NCBI RefSeq assembly: GCF_038396755.1 | Contig: NZ_CP149822.1 | Location: forward strand, 3,100,001 to 3,164,000 | Direction: 5' to 3' | DNA: 64,000 nucleotides | Origin: Chitinophaga pollutisoli | Lineage (GTDB): Bacteria; Bacteroidota; Bacteroidia; Chitinophagales; Chitinophagaceae | Shown here: positions 34,360 to 44,900 of the stretch, piece by piece | How positions within the stretch are numbered: position 1 is the stretch's first letter | How the letters are laid out: each line of letters begins with the position of its first letter | Made by a program: the position numbers and the translations under genes | The notes under the pieces: model-generated | Told to the model about the DNA's origin: nothing | What the model saw: only the letters and a program-made list of their open reading frames with translations | The model's database searches: none

Positions 34360-37300
34360 TCAGAAGGAAAGGTTCAGGCCCATGCTGTATTTCTTCAGGG
34401 AAGGATAAATGCCGCCGTCGGTGATAACCACCGCATCGCCTTCCATGCCTTTGGGCAGATGATCGAACAGGAACAGGTTTTCGCCGGAAGCGAAAATGCG
34501 GAGCCCGTCGATCTTTGCCTTACCGAGGATATGTTTGGGAACGCTGTAAGCAAGGGTGACGTTCTTCACGCGCAGATACGCGCCGTTTTGCAGGTAGCCC
34601 GTTTGTGTGTTGCGGCTGGTGCCGGTATTACCGCTGCCATTGGCATACATGCGGGGATAGTAGGCGTTGGTGCGCTCGGGCGTCCAGTAATCCAGGTTAT
34701 GTTTATAGATAGTGCTGAACTGATCCTGGTACCCCCAGAACAAACGGTTCCCCATCCACAGGTCGCGCTTGCCTACGCCCTGCAGGAAGAAATTGATGTC
34801 AAAATTTTTGAACGACGCATTGCCGAACATCCCGAACTGGTAGCGGCGCGCGCTCGAACCGATGATCTTCCTGTCGCCCGGGTCGGACAAAGTACCGTTG
34901 CCGGAGAAGATGATGCCGTCGCCGTTGAGATCGGCGTACCGCACGTCTCCCGGGTTCGACGGCGTACTTTTGAAGTAGGGGATCCCCGCCAGCAACTTGC
35001 CGCCCATCAGGTTGGCGTTCAGCGAGCCTTTCTCGAAATCGTCAACGGTATAAAATCCATCGGTCACATATCCCCAGATCTCGAACACGTCCTGCCCTTC
35101 ATACCAATTGCCGAGCAAACCGCCGGGATTGTGATACCGCGTGATGTGCGTCTGGTTGTCGGACAGGTTGAGGCCGAGGCCATAAGTAAACTCCCCGATT
35201 TTGTCGCCCCAGCTGATTTCCAGTTCCCAGCCTTTCGTAGCCAGGTCGGCCACGTTCTGCTGCGGAGCTGCAATCCCTAATACGGCAGGCAACGCCGCGC
35301 CGGGGGCCAGCATGCCGAGGGTTTTGCGGTTGAAGATGTCGAAGGAAACGGCTAAACGGCTATTCAGCATCGAGAGGTCCACACCACCGTTCAGCGTCTG
35401 CACGCGCTCCCAGGTCAGGGTAGCGCTGGGCAGCGTGGGGGCCGACAGCGAGGAGGCGCGCACGCCCGTCTCGTCTACCCATCCCGACAAGCTCGGCGTC
35501 ATCCCCGGGAAATAGGGGAACTCGGAGACGGTGGCCTGGTTGCCTATTTCGCCGAACGAAGCGCGGAACTTCAGCTGCTGCACGGCTTGCTTCGCAAAGC
35601 CCATGAACTTTTCTTCCATCACATTCCATCCCGCGGAAACGGAAGGGAAAAAGCCGAAACGGTCGCCCGGCGGAAATTTGGAAGAACCGTCGTACCGCCC
35701 ATTCACTTCCAGCAGGTATTTGCCTTTGTAATCGTAGTTGATACGCCCGAAATACCCCAGCACGGCATACTGCGGGTACAGGTCGGAGGAAACGGCCGGT
35801 CCGGTGGATGCGGTGAGCGTGGGGATGTTGGCGGACAACTGGCTTTCGCGGTACGTGCTGAGGTCGTCGCCTTTCTCGATTTCCATGTTGGTACCGCCGA
35901 TGACTTTCAGGTTATGCCCGCCCTGAAGTTCTTTGTTGTAGGTAGCGTAAAGGTTAAAAGCGTGGTGGTTCCTTTGCACGAGGCCGCGCGTATACCGCGA
36001 TTGCGTAAAGAAGGATTTCACGTCGTAGGTGCTGGGATCGATGTAATCATTCACCAGGCGGGTATTGTATGCGTTATCAGTGTTCTTGAAGAAAGTGTAT
36101 TCCGCGTCCACCCGGAAATTTTTCAGCGGCGTATATTCCACCTTCCCGAATAAACGGATATTCTCATTCTTCGCCACATTCGCAGCTTCGATCCTCGCGA
36201 CATTGTTGGGCGTACTGTACGGCAACGTCCGCCCGTTGGCGGCGGTGGATTCCCCGATGGGCACGAACGAGGCGAGGGTGATGGCGTTGTAGAACAAATC
36301 GTTCAGCGCTGATGGCGTCCGGCGGTGATCGTTGCGGTAGAACATGCTCACCGTGGAACGGAGATTCGGGGTAAGGTCGGTATTAAGGCTGGCGTTGAAG
36401 TTGTAGCGGTTGAGCTTGTCGTTGGCGGAGGTCATGATCCCGTCTTCCCCGGAATATCCGCCGGATACGCGGTAAGTGGATTTTTCGGAGCCTCCCGCGA
36501 ACGAGAAGTTATGCTGTTGCTCCATCCCGCCGTTAAAAAGTTCCCCGTACAGGTCTTGTTCTGCCAGCGGATAATGCAAGCCGTTGAGCATGGCTTCCCC
36601 GTTCGGGAATTTCCCCGGGTCTTGCTGGTACTCCTGCAGGAAACCGATCCATTTATCCACATCCTGGCCGCTCCAGTAGCTGGTATTCCCGAAATCCTTC
36701 AGCGCCTGCACCATTTCCATGGGATTCGCCTTTTCGGGCAGCGAAGCGGGCTTGCTCCAGGTAAAGTTGTTGTAATAATTGAAACGCGTGGGCGAATTGC
36801 GCTTGCCTTTCTTTGTGGTGATGAGAATTACGCCGTAAGCCGCGCGGGCGCCGTAGATGGAAGACGCCGCCGCATCTTTCAGCACGGTGATGTTTTCGAT
36901 ATCGCGCGGGTTGATGTCGTCCAGCGCCATAGGCACGTTGTCGACCAGCACGAGCGGGCCGCCGCCGTTGATGGAGGCGTAGCCGCGGAGGTTGACGGTA
37001 GCCCCCGATCCCGGCTGGCCGGATCCGAAGGTGATCTGCAAACCTGGCACCGCGCCCTGCAAAGCCTGCGCCGTTCCGCTTACCGGCCGGTTGCCCAACA
37101 CTTCGTCCATATTCACGGAGCTCACGGCGCCGGTGAGGTTGGCTTTCTTCTGCGTACCAAACCCTACCACCACCACTTCACTGAGCGCCGCCTGGTCGTC
37201 TTGCATCACGATCCGCATTTCGCCGGCCTTCACTTTCACTTCCTGCGTGGTAAAGCCCATCGAGCGAACGATCAGCGTGGCCGTATCGCTTTTCACGCGG

Positions 37301-37842
37301 AGGGAGAAACGGCCCGTTCCGTCGGTAACCGTTCCATTGCCTGTTCCGCGTTCCTGGATGGATGCGCCCGGAACGGGATCTCCGTTTGCAGCTACCACTA
37401 TTCCCGCCGCCGTCACCTCTTTGGCTTGCGGCAGCATGGGGATCATAGCAGAGACCTGCGGTTTGAGGCTGATGAGGATCATCCCGCCCTCAACGCGGTA
37501 GGTTAGCGGCTGCGTACTGAAAATCTGCGCCAGTGCATGTTCCAGCGTGGCGTTCTTCAGGTGGATGGTCACTGCGGCGGCTTTCTCCAACGCTTCGTTG
37601 CTATACAACATCTGGTATCCGGACTGTTGCCGGATGGAGGCGAGCACCGACTTCAGCGGCACCTGCTCGGCCCGTATGGTGATCTTTTGAGAAAAAGCAG
37701 CGTTCGAAACCTGCATCAGGACCACCGTTAGCATCAGGATGGTCAGTTTCATAACCAGCATCAGTTTTGGTTGACGTAAAAAAAACGGGGGCCGCTTCGC
37801 GGGAAGGCATAATAATCCCCCGTAATGCATGTTTAAATTCAT
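34360..37842 (-). CDS. SusC/RagA TonB-dependent transporter with N-terminal STN domain
   Basis: The 1160-residue outer-membrane receptor has a signal sequence (KLTILMLTVVLMQVSNAAFS), then an STN secretin/TonB signalling domain at about 55-130 (QKITIRAEQVPLKSVLASIR), a carboxypeptidase-like beta domain at about 145-225, a TonB-dependent plug with VVVVGFGTQKK, and a C-terminal barrel. The STN domain contacts the FecR anti-sigma protein, so ligand binding should both drive uptake and signal inwards. The gene lies between fecR and susD. The exact start is uncertain because several ATGs precede the signal sequence. Confidence 0.93.
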   Translation of the reverse strand: MNLNMHYGGLLCLPAKRPPFFLRQPKLMLVMKLTILMLTVVLMQVSNAAFSQKITIRAEQVPLKSVLASIRQQSGYQMLYSNEALEKAAAVTIHLKNATLEHALAQIFSTQPLTYRVEGGMILISLKPQVSAMIPMLPQAKEVTAAGIVVAANGDPVPGASIQERGTGNGTVTDGTGRFSLRVKSDTATLIVRSMGFTTQEVKVKAGEMRIVMQDDQAALSEVVVVGFGTQKKANLTGAVSSVNMDEVLGNRPVSGTAQALQGAVPGLQITFGSGQPGSGATVNLRGYASINGGGPLVLVDNVPMALDDINPRDIENITVLKDAAASSIYGARAAYGVILITTKKGKRNSPTRFNYYNNFTWSKPASLPEKANPMEMVQALKDFGNTSYWSGQDVDKWIGFLQEYQQDPGKFPNGEAMLNGLHYPLAEQDLYGELFNGGMEQQHNFSFAGGSEKSTYRVSGGYSGEDGIMTSANDKLNRYNFNASLNTDLTPNLRSTVSMFYRNDHRRTPSALNDLFYNAITLASFVPIGESTAANGRTLPYSTPNNVARIEAANVAKNENIRLFGKVEYTPLKNFRVDAEYTFFKNTDNAYNTRLVNDYIDPSTYDVKSFFTQSRYTRGLVQRNHHAFNLYATYNKELQGGHNLKVIGGTNMEIEKGDDLSTYRESQLSANIPTLTASTGPAVSSDLYPQYAVLGYFGRINYDYKGKYLLEVNGRYDGSSKFPPGDRFGFFPSVSAGWNVMEEKFMGFAKQAVQQLKFRASFGEIGNQATVSEFPYFPGMTPSLSGWVDETGVRASSLSAPTLPSATLTWERVQTLNGGVDLSMLNSRLAVSFDIFNRKTLGMLAPGAALPAVLGIAAPQQNVADLATKGWELEISWGDKIGEFTYGLGLNLSDNQTHITRYHNPGGLLGNWYEGQDVFEIWGYVTDGFYTVDDFEKGSLNANLMGGKLLAGIPYFKSTPSNPGDVRYADLNGDGIIFSGNGTLSDPGDRKIIGSSARRYQFGMFGNASFKNFDINFFLQGVGKRDLWMGNRLFWGYQDQFSTIYKHNLDYWTPERTNAYYPRMYANGSGNTGTSRNTQTGYLQNGAYLRVKNVTLAYSVPKHILGKAKIDGLRIFASGENLFLFDHLPKGMEGDAVVITDGGIYPSLKKYSMGLNLSF

Positions 37843-37990
37843 ACATTTGATTTGTTAGGTGATGGAAAGCGTTTTTACTGAACGTGAATTTGGTAACGAC
37901 GATATTACCTGGCACCGGCCGGCTACGCTGCAACGTGGCCGGTCTTGCATTTTGGTCGATTCGTTTTTCTACATAGGCGACTATATTTAT

Positions 37991-39109
37991 TTACCTGGCA
38001 TAAATGGTGTTTTGGTTGACTTCAAATTGAACGTTGCCGGTAATCTCCAGCATCTTGAGCGCGGAAGAAAGCGGAACGGTCCGTGGAATGGTTCCGGTGT
38101 AGCGGATGGGCGGAAGGCTCGAAAAATCTGCCTGCACATCATACCACCTCGACAGCTGCCGGATAACGTCCGACAGGTAAGTATCATTGAAAACAAAGTA
38201 GCCGTTTTTCCATGCGGCGGCGGCGGAAACGTCGGCCGGTCCTGCTTCTATGCGCATGGTTTTGCTATTGTACCGGCTTTGCTCGCCGGGCGAAAGCTTC
38301 GTGGAAACCGCGCCCGCGGTTACTTCCACGCTGCCTTCCAGCAGGGAAGTTTTGGCCAGGGGCTCTTCGGTGTAAGCCTGGATGTTGAAATGCGTACCGA
38401 GGACTTTCACGCGCTGGGAGGCCGACTGCACCACGAAAGGCTTCTTTTTGTCGGTCGCCACTTCAAAATACCCTTCTCCCGAAAGCACCACCAACCGTTC
38501 GCGCTCCGTGAACGTGGCCGGGAACCGCAGCGACGAGGCGGCATTCAGCCACACCTTCGTACCATCCGGCAACAGCAGCCTGAATTGCCCGCCGCGCGGG
38601 GTCGACAGCTCGTTCCAGGAAGCGGCTTTTCCGGCATCATCCGCCGAAGGCTGCGCTTCATACACTACTTCCCCTTTATCTGTTTTGGTGATTTTGATAT
38701 TTCCCTGGCTGGCTACATCGCCGGGCTGCACGTCGTCCAGCGAAATGCGGCGGCCGTCGGCGAGCGTGAGGAAGGCGCTGTTTGTTCCCGGCTTCACGTC
38801 GGGTTGCTGCTGGTGCGTTTCCGCAATGGAGGGCGCATCCTTCCGGGTAACCATCCAGGCGCCGGTGACGATGCCGAACAATACGGCCGCAGCTGCGGCA
38901 GCTTTTATCCAGGTGAGGCGTATCGTGCCGGCGGGCTTTGTTCTCCCGCGGATCCCCTGTAACAAGGCCTCCTCGTCCGGATATCCCGGCACGTCTCCGC
39001 CGGTGGCCAGCAGGGCATCGTAATACGCGTTGAACCGGACGATCTCCTCGTCCGTGGCGGTACCATCGGTAATTTTGGCTGAAAGTGCTATCAGTTCGTC
39101 CTTGTGCAT
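37991..39109 (-). CDS. fecR: FecR-type transmembrane anti-sigma/sigma-regulator
   Basis: The 372-residue protein has a cytoplasmic sigma-binding N-terminus (ALSAKITDGTATDEEIVRFN), one membrane helix near 87-107 (IKAAAAAAVLFGIVTGAWMV), a periplasmic FecR domain (ELSTPRGGQFRLLLPDGTKV, SGEGYFEVATDKKKPFVVQS), and a C-terminal STN-like end that touches the receptor (PLSSALKMLEITGNVQFEVN). It relays the occupied state of the STN-SusC to the adjacent ECF sigma factor. It is flanked by the sigma and susC genes in the standard order. Confidence 0.95.
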   Translation of the reverse strand: MHKDELIALSAKITDGTATDEEIVRFNAYYDALLATGGDVPGYPDEEALLQGIRGRTKPAGTIRLTWIKAAAAAAVLFGIVTGAWMVTRKDAPSIAETHQQQPDVKPGTNSAFLTLADGRRISLDDVQPGDVASQGNIKITKTDKGEVVYEAQPSADDAGKAASWNELSTPRGGQFRLLLPDGTKVWLNAASSLRFPATFTERERLVVLSGEGYFEVATDKKKPFVVQSASQRVKVLGTHFNIQAYTEEPLAKTSLLEGSVEVTAGAVSTKLSPGEQSRYNSKTMRIEAGPADVSAAAAWKNGYFVFNDTYLSDVIRQLSRWYDVQADFSSLPPIRYTGTIPRTVPLSSALKMLEITGNVQFEVNQNTIYAR

Positions 39110-39173
39110 AGTAAGTCCTTATACGTTAGGCACCCGGCGAAGCCGCATCCCCCAAAAGCGGAGAAAAAAATTT

Positions 39174-39743
39174 TTACAGGAAAAGTACCATCCAGGCGGA
39201 AAAGCTACCCAAACGCATCCGTAACCGTTTCAGGGCGATGGTAAGCTGGTTCTCGACGGTTTTTTCAGAAATGCCCAGGCGGGCGGCAATTTCTTTATTG
39301 GAGAGATATTCGAAACGGCTCAGGTAAAATATATCGCGGCAGCGGCCCGGCAATTCCTCGGTGAATTGCGCAATGATGGACCGCAACTCCTTCAGTTCCA
39401 GGGTAAATTCATGCGCGCCCTCGGGCAGCCGGAGTTTTTCGGCTTCGGCAAAGAATCCTGCCCGCACCTTTTCGCGGCGGATGTAATTGGCGACTTTGTA
39501 ACGCACGGCCATCGATAGGTATCCGCCCAGCGATGCCACCTGCATAATGGCGCGCTTCTCCCAGCACCAAACGAAAATATCCTGCACGATGTCTGTGCTG
39601 GCGGCATCGTCGTGCAGCACCAGATAGGCGGTCCTGTACATGTTTTTCCAGTGGCGGCGATAGATTTCTTCGAAGGCCTGGCGGTCTCCGGCCCTCAAAA
39701 GTGTCAGCAGTTCACTGTCTGTGTAGGTTGAATTTGCTCCCAT
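39174..39743 (-). CDS. ECF sigma-70 factor (FecI-like)
   Basis: The 189-residue sigma factor has region 2 (DRQAFEEIYRRHWKNMYRTA; STDIVQDIFVWCWEKR) and region 4 (LPGRCRDIFYLSRFEYLSNK; EIAARLGISEKTVENQLTIA). ATG 39743 (MGANSTYTDSELL) gives the usual length; an earlier ATG would add unrelated sequence and overlap a terminator. It should direct transcription of the fecR-susC-susD-sulfatase genes when FecR is signalled by the STN receptor. It begins 64 bases before fecR. Confidence 0.93.
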   Translation of the reverse strand: MGANSTYTDSELLTLLRAGDRQAFEEIYRRHWKNMYRTAYLVLHDDAASTDIVQDIFVWCWEKRAIMQVASLGGYLSMAVRYKVANYIRREKVRAGFFAEAEKLRLPEGAHEFTLELKELRSIIAQFTEELPGRCRDIFYLSRFEYLSNKEIAARLGISEKTVENQLTIALKRLRMRLGSFSAWMVLFL

Positions 39744-39794
39744 GTCCCCAAACGCAATGCTTACGAAAGTAGGACATTCGGGCAGAAAATAAAA

Positions 39795-39818
39795 CCCCGG
39801 AGCCGAAAGGCCCCGGGG
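39795..39818 (-). terminator. Terminator of the SusCD-SusCD operon
   Basis: CCCCGG-AGCC (39795-39804) pairs with GGCC-CCGGGG (39809-39818), one G-T pair, loop GAAA. On the minus strand it is followed by TTTTATTTTC. It separates the upstream operon from the ECF sigma gene. Confidence 0.85.
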
Positions 39819-39852
39819 GATCCGCACGTATGCGTTAAGAGAAAATAATCTG

Positions 39853-40173
39853 CTATTTCCTGATTCCCGCCCAAACATGCAGCTCCGCTTCCGGCCGCAC
39901 GGCCCGCAATTCCTGCTGCCCTGTCATCCCGTTCTCCAGGCTCACCGTGGCGCAGCCCGCTCCAACCCTGAACGTCCGGGTAACGAGGCCGTTCGTCAAC
40001 ACAATATCTTTTCCCGGAACCGAACGGTAAATACCCGCCGGATACTGGCCGGAAGCCGGCATCCAGTCGGCACGCACTTCCTGTTTCGCCGGCAATACGG
40101 GGAGCTGCTGCGCAACAATGCCCATGGGTGCGAAACCCATGAGCATTGTTATCATTACACGTTGTCTATTCAT
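39853..40173 (-). CDS. Short secreted protein, possibly a truncated larger secreted protein
   Basis: The 106-residue protein has a signal peptide (VMITMLMGFAPMGIVAQ). The rest (DIVLTNGLVTRTFRVGAGCA; TGQQELRAVRPEAELHVWAG) resembles, from memory, the opening of much larger secreted Bacteroidota proteins that begin with a SNGLVxRTF block, but stops at once with AGIRK and TAG. A real terminator follows the stop. It is therefore either a 5' remnant left by a large deletion or an independent small protein. It is the last gene of the susC-susD-susC-susD run, 26 bases after a susD. Confidence 0.55.
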   Translation of the reverse strand: MNRQRVMITMLMGFAPMGIVAQQLPVLPAKQEVRADWMPASGQYPAGIYRSVPGKDIVLTNGLVTRTFRVGAGCATVSLENGMTGQQELRAVRPEAELHVWAGIRK

Positions 40174-40199
40174 CGATGTATGATTACTTTCTATCGATG

Positions 40200-41948
40200 C
40201 TAGAACCAACCCGGGTTCTGCACCAGGTTCGGCTCCACGTTCATCTGGCCCTGCGGAATGGGCACGTAGTACATTTCCGGGCGGAAGAAGCGCTTCTCCA
40301 CTTCGATCGTTTCATACACCCAGTTGCCTTCGGTACCGGTGATTTTAGTGCCGTAGAACGGCTTCCCTTCCGGACTGCCATCTGTCTGCGCCGCGGTTTT
40401 GGTCCGGCGGTTATCCCAGAAGCGATGTCCTTCGAAGCACAGCTCGATGCGGCGTTCGTTGAGGATGAAGGTGCGCATGGCGTTTTTATCCGCATTCACC
40501 GGAATGCCGAAATTGTTATCCGCTCCGGGCTGGATGCCGGCGCGGCGGCGGATGTCGCGGAGGGGTTCGAATACCGCCTCGGAAGGACCGCCAATTTCAT
40601 TTTCCGCTTCCGCCAGGTTGAGGAGGATTTCGGCATAGCGGATGAGCGGATAGTTATGCTCGGTGCTGCCCTGGCTGCCGGTCACGTTTTCGTCCAGCAT
40701 CTTGCGGACGTAGGTGCCGAAGCGGGTGGCGTAGCCATTGGGATCGGAGCCCATTCCGTCGTTGGGCGCCATGAAATACGTGTTGATGGCGGAATAGGTG
40801 CCGCTGTTATTACGCCAGACGGTGCCGTTGGTGAGGATGGAATATTTGAACCGGGGCTCTCTTCCCACATACGGATGCAGCGGATCGTAGCCGGATGCCG
40901 GATCGGTGATGGGAAGTCCGTTGGCCATGGGAAACGCATCCACCATCGTTTGCGTCGGAAAAACGTAAGACACGTTGCTTTGCGGCGCGCGCGACTTCGG
41001 CAGGAACAGGTATTCCAGCGTGCGGCCGGGCGTGTTCATGAAGCAGAAGATCATTTCGTTGTTGACACGTGTCAGGAAAGTTTTGTAATAACCATATCCC
41101 GGTTGCTGGTCATCTGTATACAAACCGTATTTGTTCATGCTGATCACTGCGAGTGCGGCGTTTTTCGCCAGCGTCCAGCGGTTAGGGTCCGCATCCGCCT
41201 GCACATACTGCTTCGCCGCATCGAAGCCTTGCAGCTCCGTGAGGCCGCCGCCGTTGTAGAGCGGACTGGCGGCGTACAACAGGATGCGCGCCTTGAGGGC
41301 GAGGCATGCGCCTTTCGTAGCGCGACCGTAGTCCTGCGCTTCATGATCCTGCGGCAGGAGCACCGCGGCTTCGTCGAGCTCTTTCACCATGTAGTCCACC
41401 GTTTCCTGGTAAGAATTGCGGGGCAGGTTGAGCTCGTCCGTGATCTGCAATAACGGTACGATCGGCACGCCGCCATACGTACGCCAGAGCAGGAAGTAAT
41501 ACCAGGTACGCAGGAACTTGGCTTCTCCGGTGGTGCGGCTTTTCAGCCCCTCGCTCAGCGGCGTTACACCCACTTTCGACAGGTAGCGGTTGGCGCGGCG
41601 GATATTGGCGTAGCAATCGTTCCACATGCCGTTGAACGGACAGTTCGCCGGCGTGAATGACCCGTTATTGTAATATACGCCGGGCTGCGTGGCGCCGGTG
41701 TAGGATACTTCTCCGTTATCTGTACACACGTCCGTGGGTACGCCCATGTAGTTAACCGGCAGGGAGCTGTGCTGCACCTGGGTGTAAACCCTGTTGAGGA
41801 AATTCATGGTGCGGGCGCTGTCGCTGAACACGGTTTCTTCGTTGAGATCGCTCGGCAGCTTGGCGTCCAGGAAGTCGGACGATTTCTTACAACCCGCTGC
41901 GGCAACGATCAGCGCGGCGGCGAAGAGTGCATATTTTCGAAACAACAT
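40200..41948 (-). CDS. SusD/RagB family nutrient-binding lipoprotein
   Basis: The 582-residue lipoprotein (MLFRKYALFAAALIVAAAGC, lipobox Cys followed by KKSSDFLD) is the second SusD of a tandem array. TPR-like helices (WNDCYANIRRANRYLSKVGV; RTWYYFLLWRTYGGVPIVPL) and the C-terminal LNERRIELCFEGHRFWDNRR are typical. It starts 18 bases past its susC partner. Start 41948 is chosen for the lipoprotein signal; ATG 41960 is in frame. The substrate is unknown, with no glycoside hydrolase in the operon. Confidence 0.92.
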   Translation of the reverse strand: MLFRKYALFAAALIVAAAGCKKSSDFLDAKLPSDLNEETVFSDSARTMNFLNRVYTQVQHSSLPVNYMGVPTDVCTDNGEVSYTGATQPGVYYNNGSFTPANCPFNGMWNDCYANIRRANRYLSKVGVTPLSEGLKSRTTGEAKFLRTWYYFLLWRTYGGVPIVPLLQITDELNLPRNSYQETVDYMVKELDEAAVLLPQDHEAQDYGRATKGACLALKARILLYAASPLYNGGGLTELQGFDAAKQYVQADADPNRWTLAKNAALAVISMNKYGLYTDDQQPGYGYYKTFLTRVNNEMIFCFMNTPGRTLEYLFLPKSRAPQSNVSYVFPTQTMVDAFPMANGLPITDPASGYDPLHPYVGREPRFKYSILTNGTVWRNNSGTYSAINTYFMAPNDGMGSDPNGYATRFGTYVRKMLDENVTGSQGSTEHNYPLIRYAEILLNLAEAENEIGGPSEAVFEPLRDIRRRAGIQPGADNNFGIPVNADKNAMRTFILNERRIELCFEGHRFWDNRRTKTAAQTDGSPEGKPFYGTKITGTEGNWVYETIEVEKRFFRPEMYYVPIPQGQMNVEPNLVQNPGWF

Positions 41949-41966
41949 AATTGTCAGCATTTCACG

Positions 41967-44900
41967 TTAAAAATTGATTTGAACACCTGCGTTGATGATG
42001 CGCTGCAACGGATAATTCGCGTTGCCGTCGGGCCGTTCCGGGTCCCATTGCGCATAGAAATTCTGCATCTTTGACCAGGTATACAGGTTGTAGGTGTTGG
42101 CGTAAATCCGCGCGCCTTCGAGCCGCAATTTCTGCGCGAAAGACCGCGGCAGCCTGTAAGCCAGCTCCACGTTTTTCACACGCAGGTAATCGCCGCGGCG
42201 CTGCCAGAATGTGGAGGCCGACTGATTGCTTTGCCCCAGTGTGGCCGACAGCGAATAGAACTGCGCATCGTTGCCCTTGCCTGGCGTCCAGCGCTCCTGG
42301 TGGATGGGCAGCAGGTTGGAATTGAAAGGCGCGGCCGACTGCCCGCCGTACGATACGCTGAACAACGCGGCGCCCTGCAGCAGGCAGGAGAGGTCGAACT
42401 GCTTCCAGCTGAGCGACAGCGTAACGCCATATTGGATCTGGGGAACACGGCTGTAACCGATGGGCACCTGGTCGTTGTTGTCGATCTTGCCGTCGCCGTT
42501 CACGTCTTTGTACTTGAGGGAACCGGGGATAAGGGTGCCCGCGGGGTTTGCGCTGTTGTCGATATCGGCCTGGTCCTGGTAGAAGCCTTCCCAGATGTAG
42601 CCAAACGGCTGGTCGATGGGGCGGCCGGTACGGCGCAGGTGCGGGTAGCGGGGTTCGGGCTCGTCGCGCTCGATTACTTTTCCGCGCTGGAACGAGAAGA
42701 TTCCGTTCACGCCATATCCCCAATCGCCTTTGCGGTCGTTGAAGCTCAGCTCCAGCTCCACACCGCGCGTTTGCACCTTGCCGAGGTTCACCGGCGGCAG
42801 GCCTACGCCTACGATGGTGGGCACGGAACGGGTGGTGAGGATGTCGTAACGGAAGCGGTCGAAGTATTCAAGGGTAATGCCCAGTCTGCCGTCGAACAAC
42901 GAAGCGTCCATCCCGATGTTCCATTTGCGGTCTTTCTCCCAGGTCACGTTATCGTTGCCCAGCGTACCTTCCATGATACCTGGCGCGCCCGTGGCTACTT
43001 CTCCGAAGTATACGTTGCCGTTGTTCTGGTACACCTGTTCGTACACGTAGCTGTTGGTGCCCACGTCGTCGATGCCGGTGAGACCGATCGAACCTCTCAG
43101 CTTGAGGCCCGTGATGAACTTCAGGCGGTTCTTCATGAAGTTTTCGTCGCTGATGTTCCAACCGGCGGAAGCGGCGGGGAACCAGGCGTAACGCTGTTTG
43201 CCCTTGAAGCGGTCGGACCCGTTGTAGGCGCCGCTCACTTCGAAGAGGTATTTGTGATGGAAGTTATAGGCTGCTTTACCGGTGATTCCTCTTTCCGCAT
43301 AAATTACTTTTTCGTCGCCGCCTGTGCTGTTAGTGCCGCGATGGTGGCTGGCGGAATTGAGGAGCGCCATGAGGTTAAGACCGTGTTTGCCGAAGTTGCG
43401 GGCATAATCGATCTGCAAGATATTGGTGAAATCGTGGTTCACGTGGCCGAGGGAGCCGCCCCGGGAAGGCGGATCGAGCTTGGTAACGCCCTGGTCGCGC
43501 GGCTCGTACAAATCATTCACGGCATCATAACGGTATGAAGGGAAGTTACTGCGCGTGAGGTTGCGGTTGTGGCGGTTATTGTTGTTGTAACCCAGCAGGA
43601 AGCGGGCTGATAATCCCGGTGTGATGAAAGCCAGGTCCTGGTTCACGCTCAGGTTCGTATACAGCTTGTTCGTATACTCCCGGTTGTAACCCATGTAGGT
43701 CAGCAGGCCCACCGGGTTCCGGAAGATCGTGGAGCCGCCCGCGCCCAGCGTTCCGTTCCTGTTGAAGATGGGAAAAGCGTAGGGCGGGAGGTTCTGGAAT
43801 GCGCTGATGGCGGAATACAGATCACTCGTGCCGTTCGGACTATTCACTTCGTTGAAGTTGCCGGATGCGCTCACTTTTACGAGGGTGGTTTGGGTCAGGC
43901 TGAGGTCGAGGTTGGAGCGGAAGGAGTAGCGTTTCAGGTAGTAGTTCGAATTGTATCCCTGCGATTTGCTGAATTCTTTAAAAATGCCGTTCTGGTAATC
44001 GTACCCGAAAGAAGTAAAGTATTTCACCCTTTCGGTGCCGCCGGAGATATCGACTTTGTTGCGGTTTTGATAGGAACTTTTCTTCAGCACTTCGTCGTAC
44101 CAGTTTACGCTGGGGTACAGGTACGGATCGGAGCCGGTGCGGTATGCTTCCAGCGCTTCGTCGGAAAGATAGCCGGGCTCCTGGGTGGCGGGGTCTTTGC
44201 CTTCGTTTACCCATGCTTCTCGGCGGAGCAGGGCGGATTCGTAGGAGTTGAGGAATTTCGGCAGCGCCGTGGGCGATAGCGTCCCGTGCTCCGTGAGGAA
44301 GTTCACTTTCGGAGGGCCGGCTTTACCGCGTTTTGTAGTAATGAGGATAACGCCGTTCGCACCCTTGATGCCGTACACGGCGGTAGATGCCGCATCTTTC
44401 AACACGGAAATGGATTCCACTTCGTTCACGTCCATCGTTCCCAATACATCAAATCCCACTTCGATATCATCCATGATCACCATCGGGCGGTTGTTGCCGT
44501 TGAAGCTGCCCTGGCCGCGCACGTACATGTTGCCGAGGTCGGCGCCGGGCTGGCCGCTGGTTTGCAATACGGTTACGCCGGAAAGCCTTCCCGTGAGCGC
44601 GTTCCCGAGTGTGGGCGACGAGCTTTTGCTCAGTTCGGTGCCTTTCACGCTGGAAACGGAAGAAGTCATGTTCTTTTTCGACTGCCTTCCGTAACCCACT
44701 ACCACGGCTTCGTTCATATCGATCGAGCGCGATTCCATGCGGATGTTGAGCACATCGCCGGAAGGCACTTTCACCTGGTTGGAAAGATAACTCATGTGCG
44801 ACACGAGCAGGATGCCGCCGTTGCTTTTCAGCCGCAATTCGAACTTGCCGGTGATGTCGGTCACCGTTCCGTTCTGCGTGTCTTTTTCCTGGATGGTGGC

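Noticed and set aside
39744..39878. Longer N-terminus of the ECF sigma factor from 39878
   Set aside because: It would encode unrelated residues and overlap the terminator at 39795-39818; the ATG at 39743 gives the usual sigma length.
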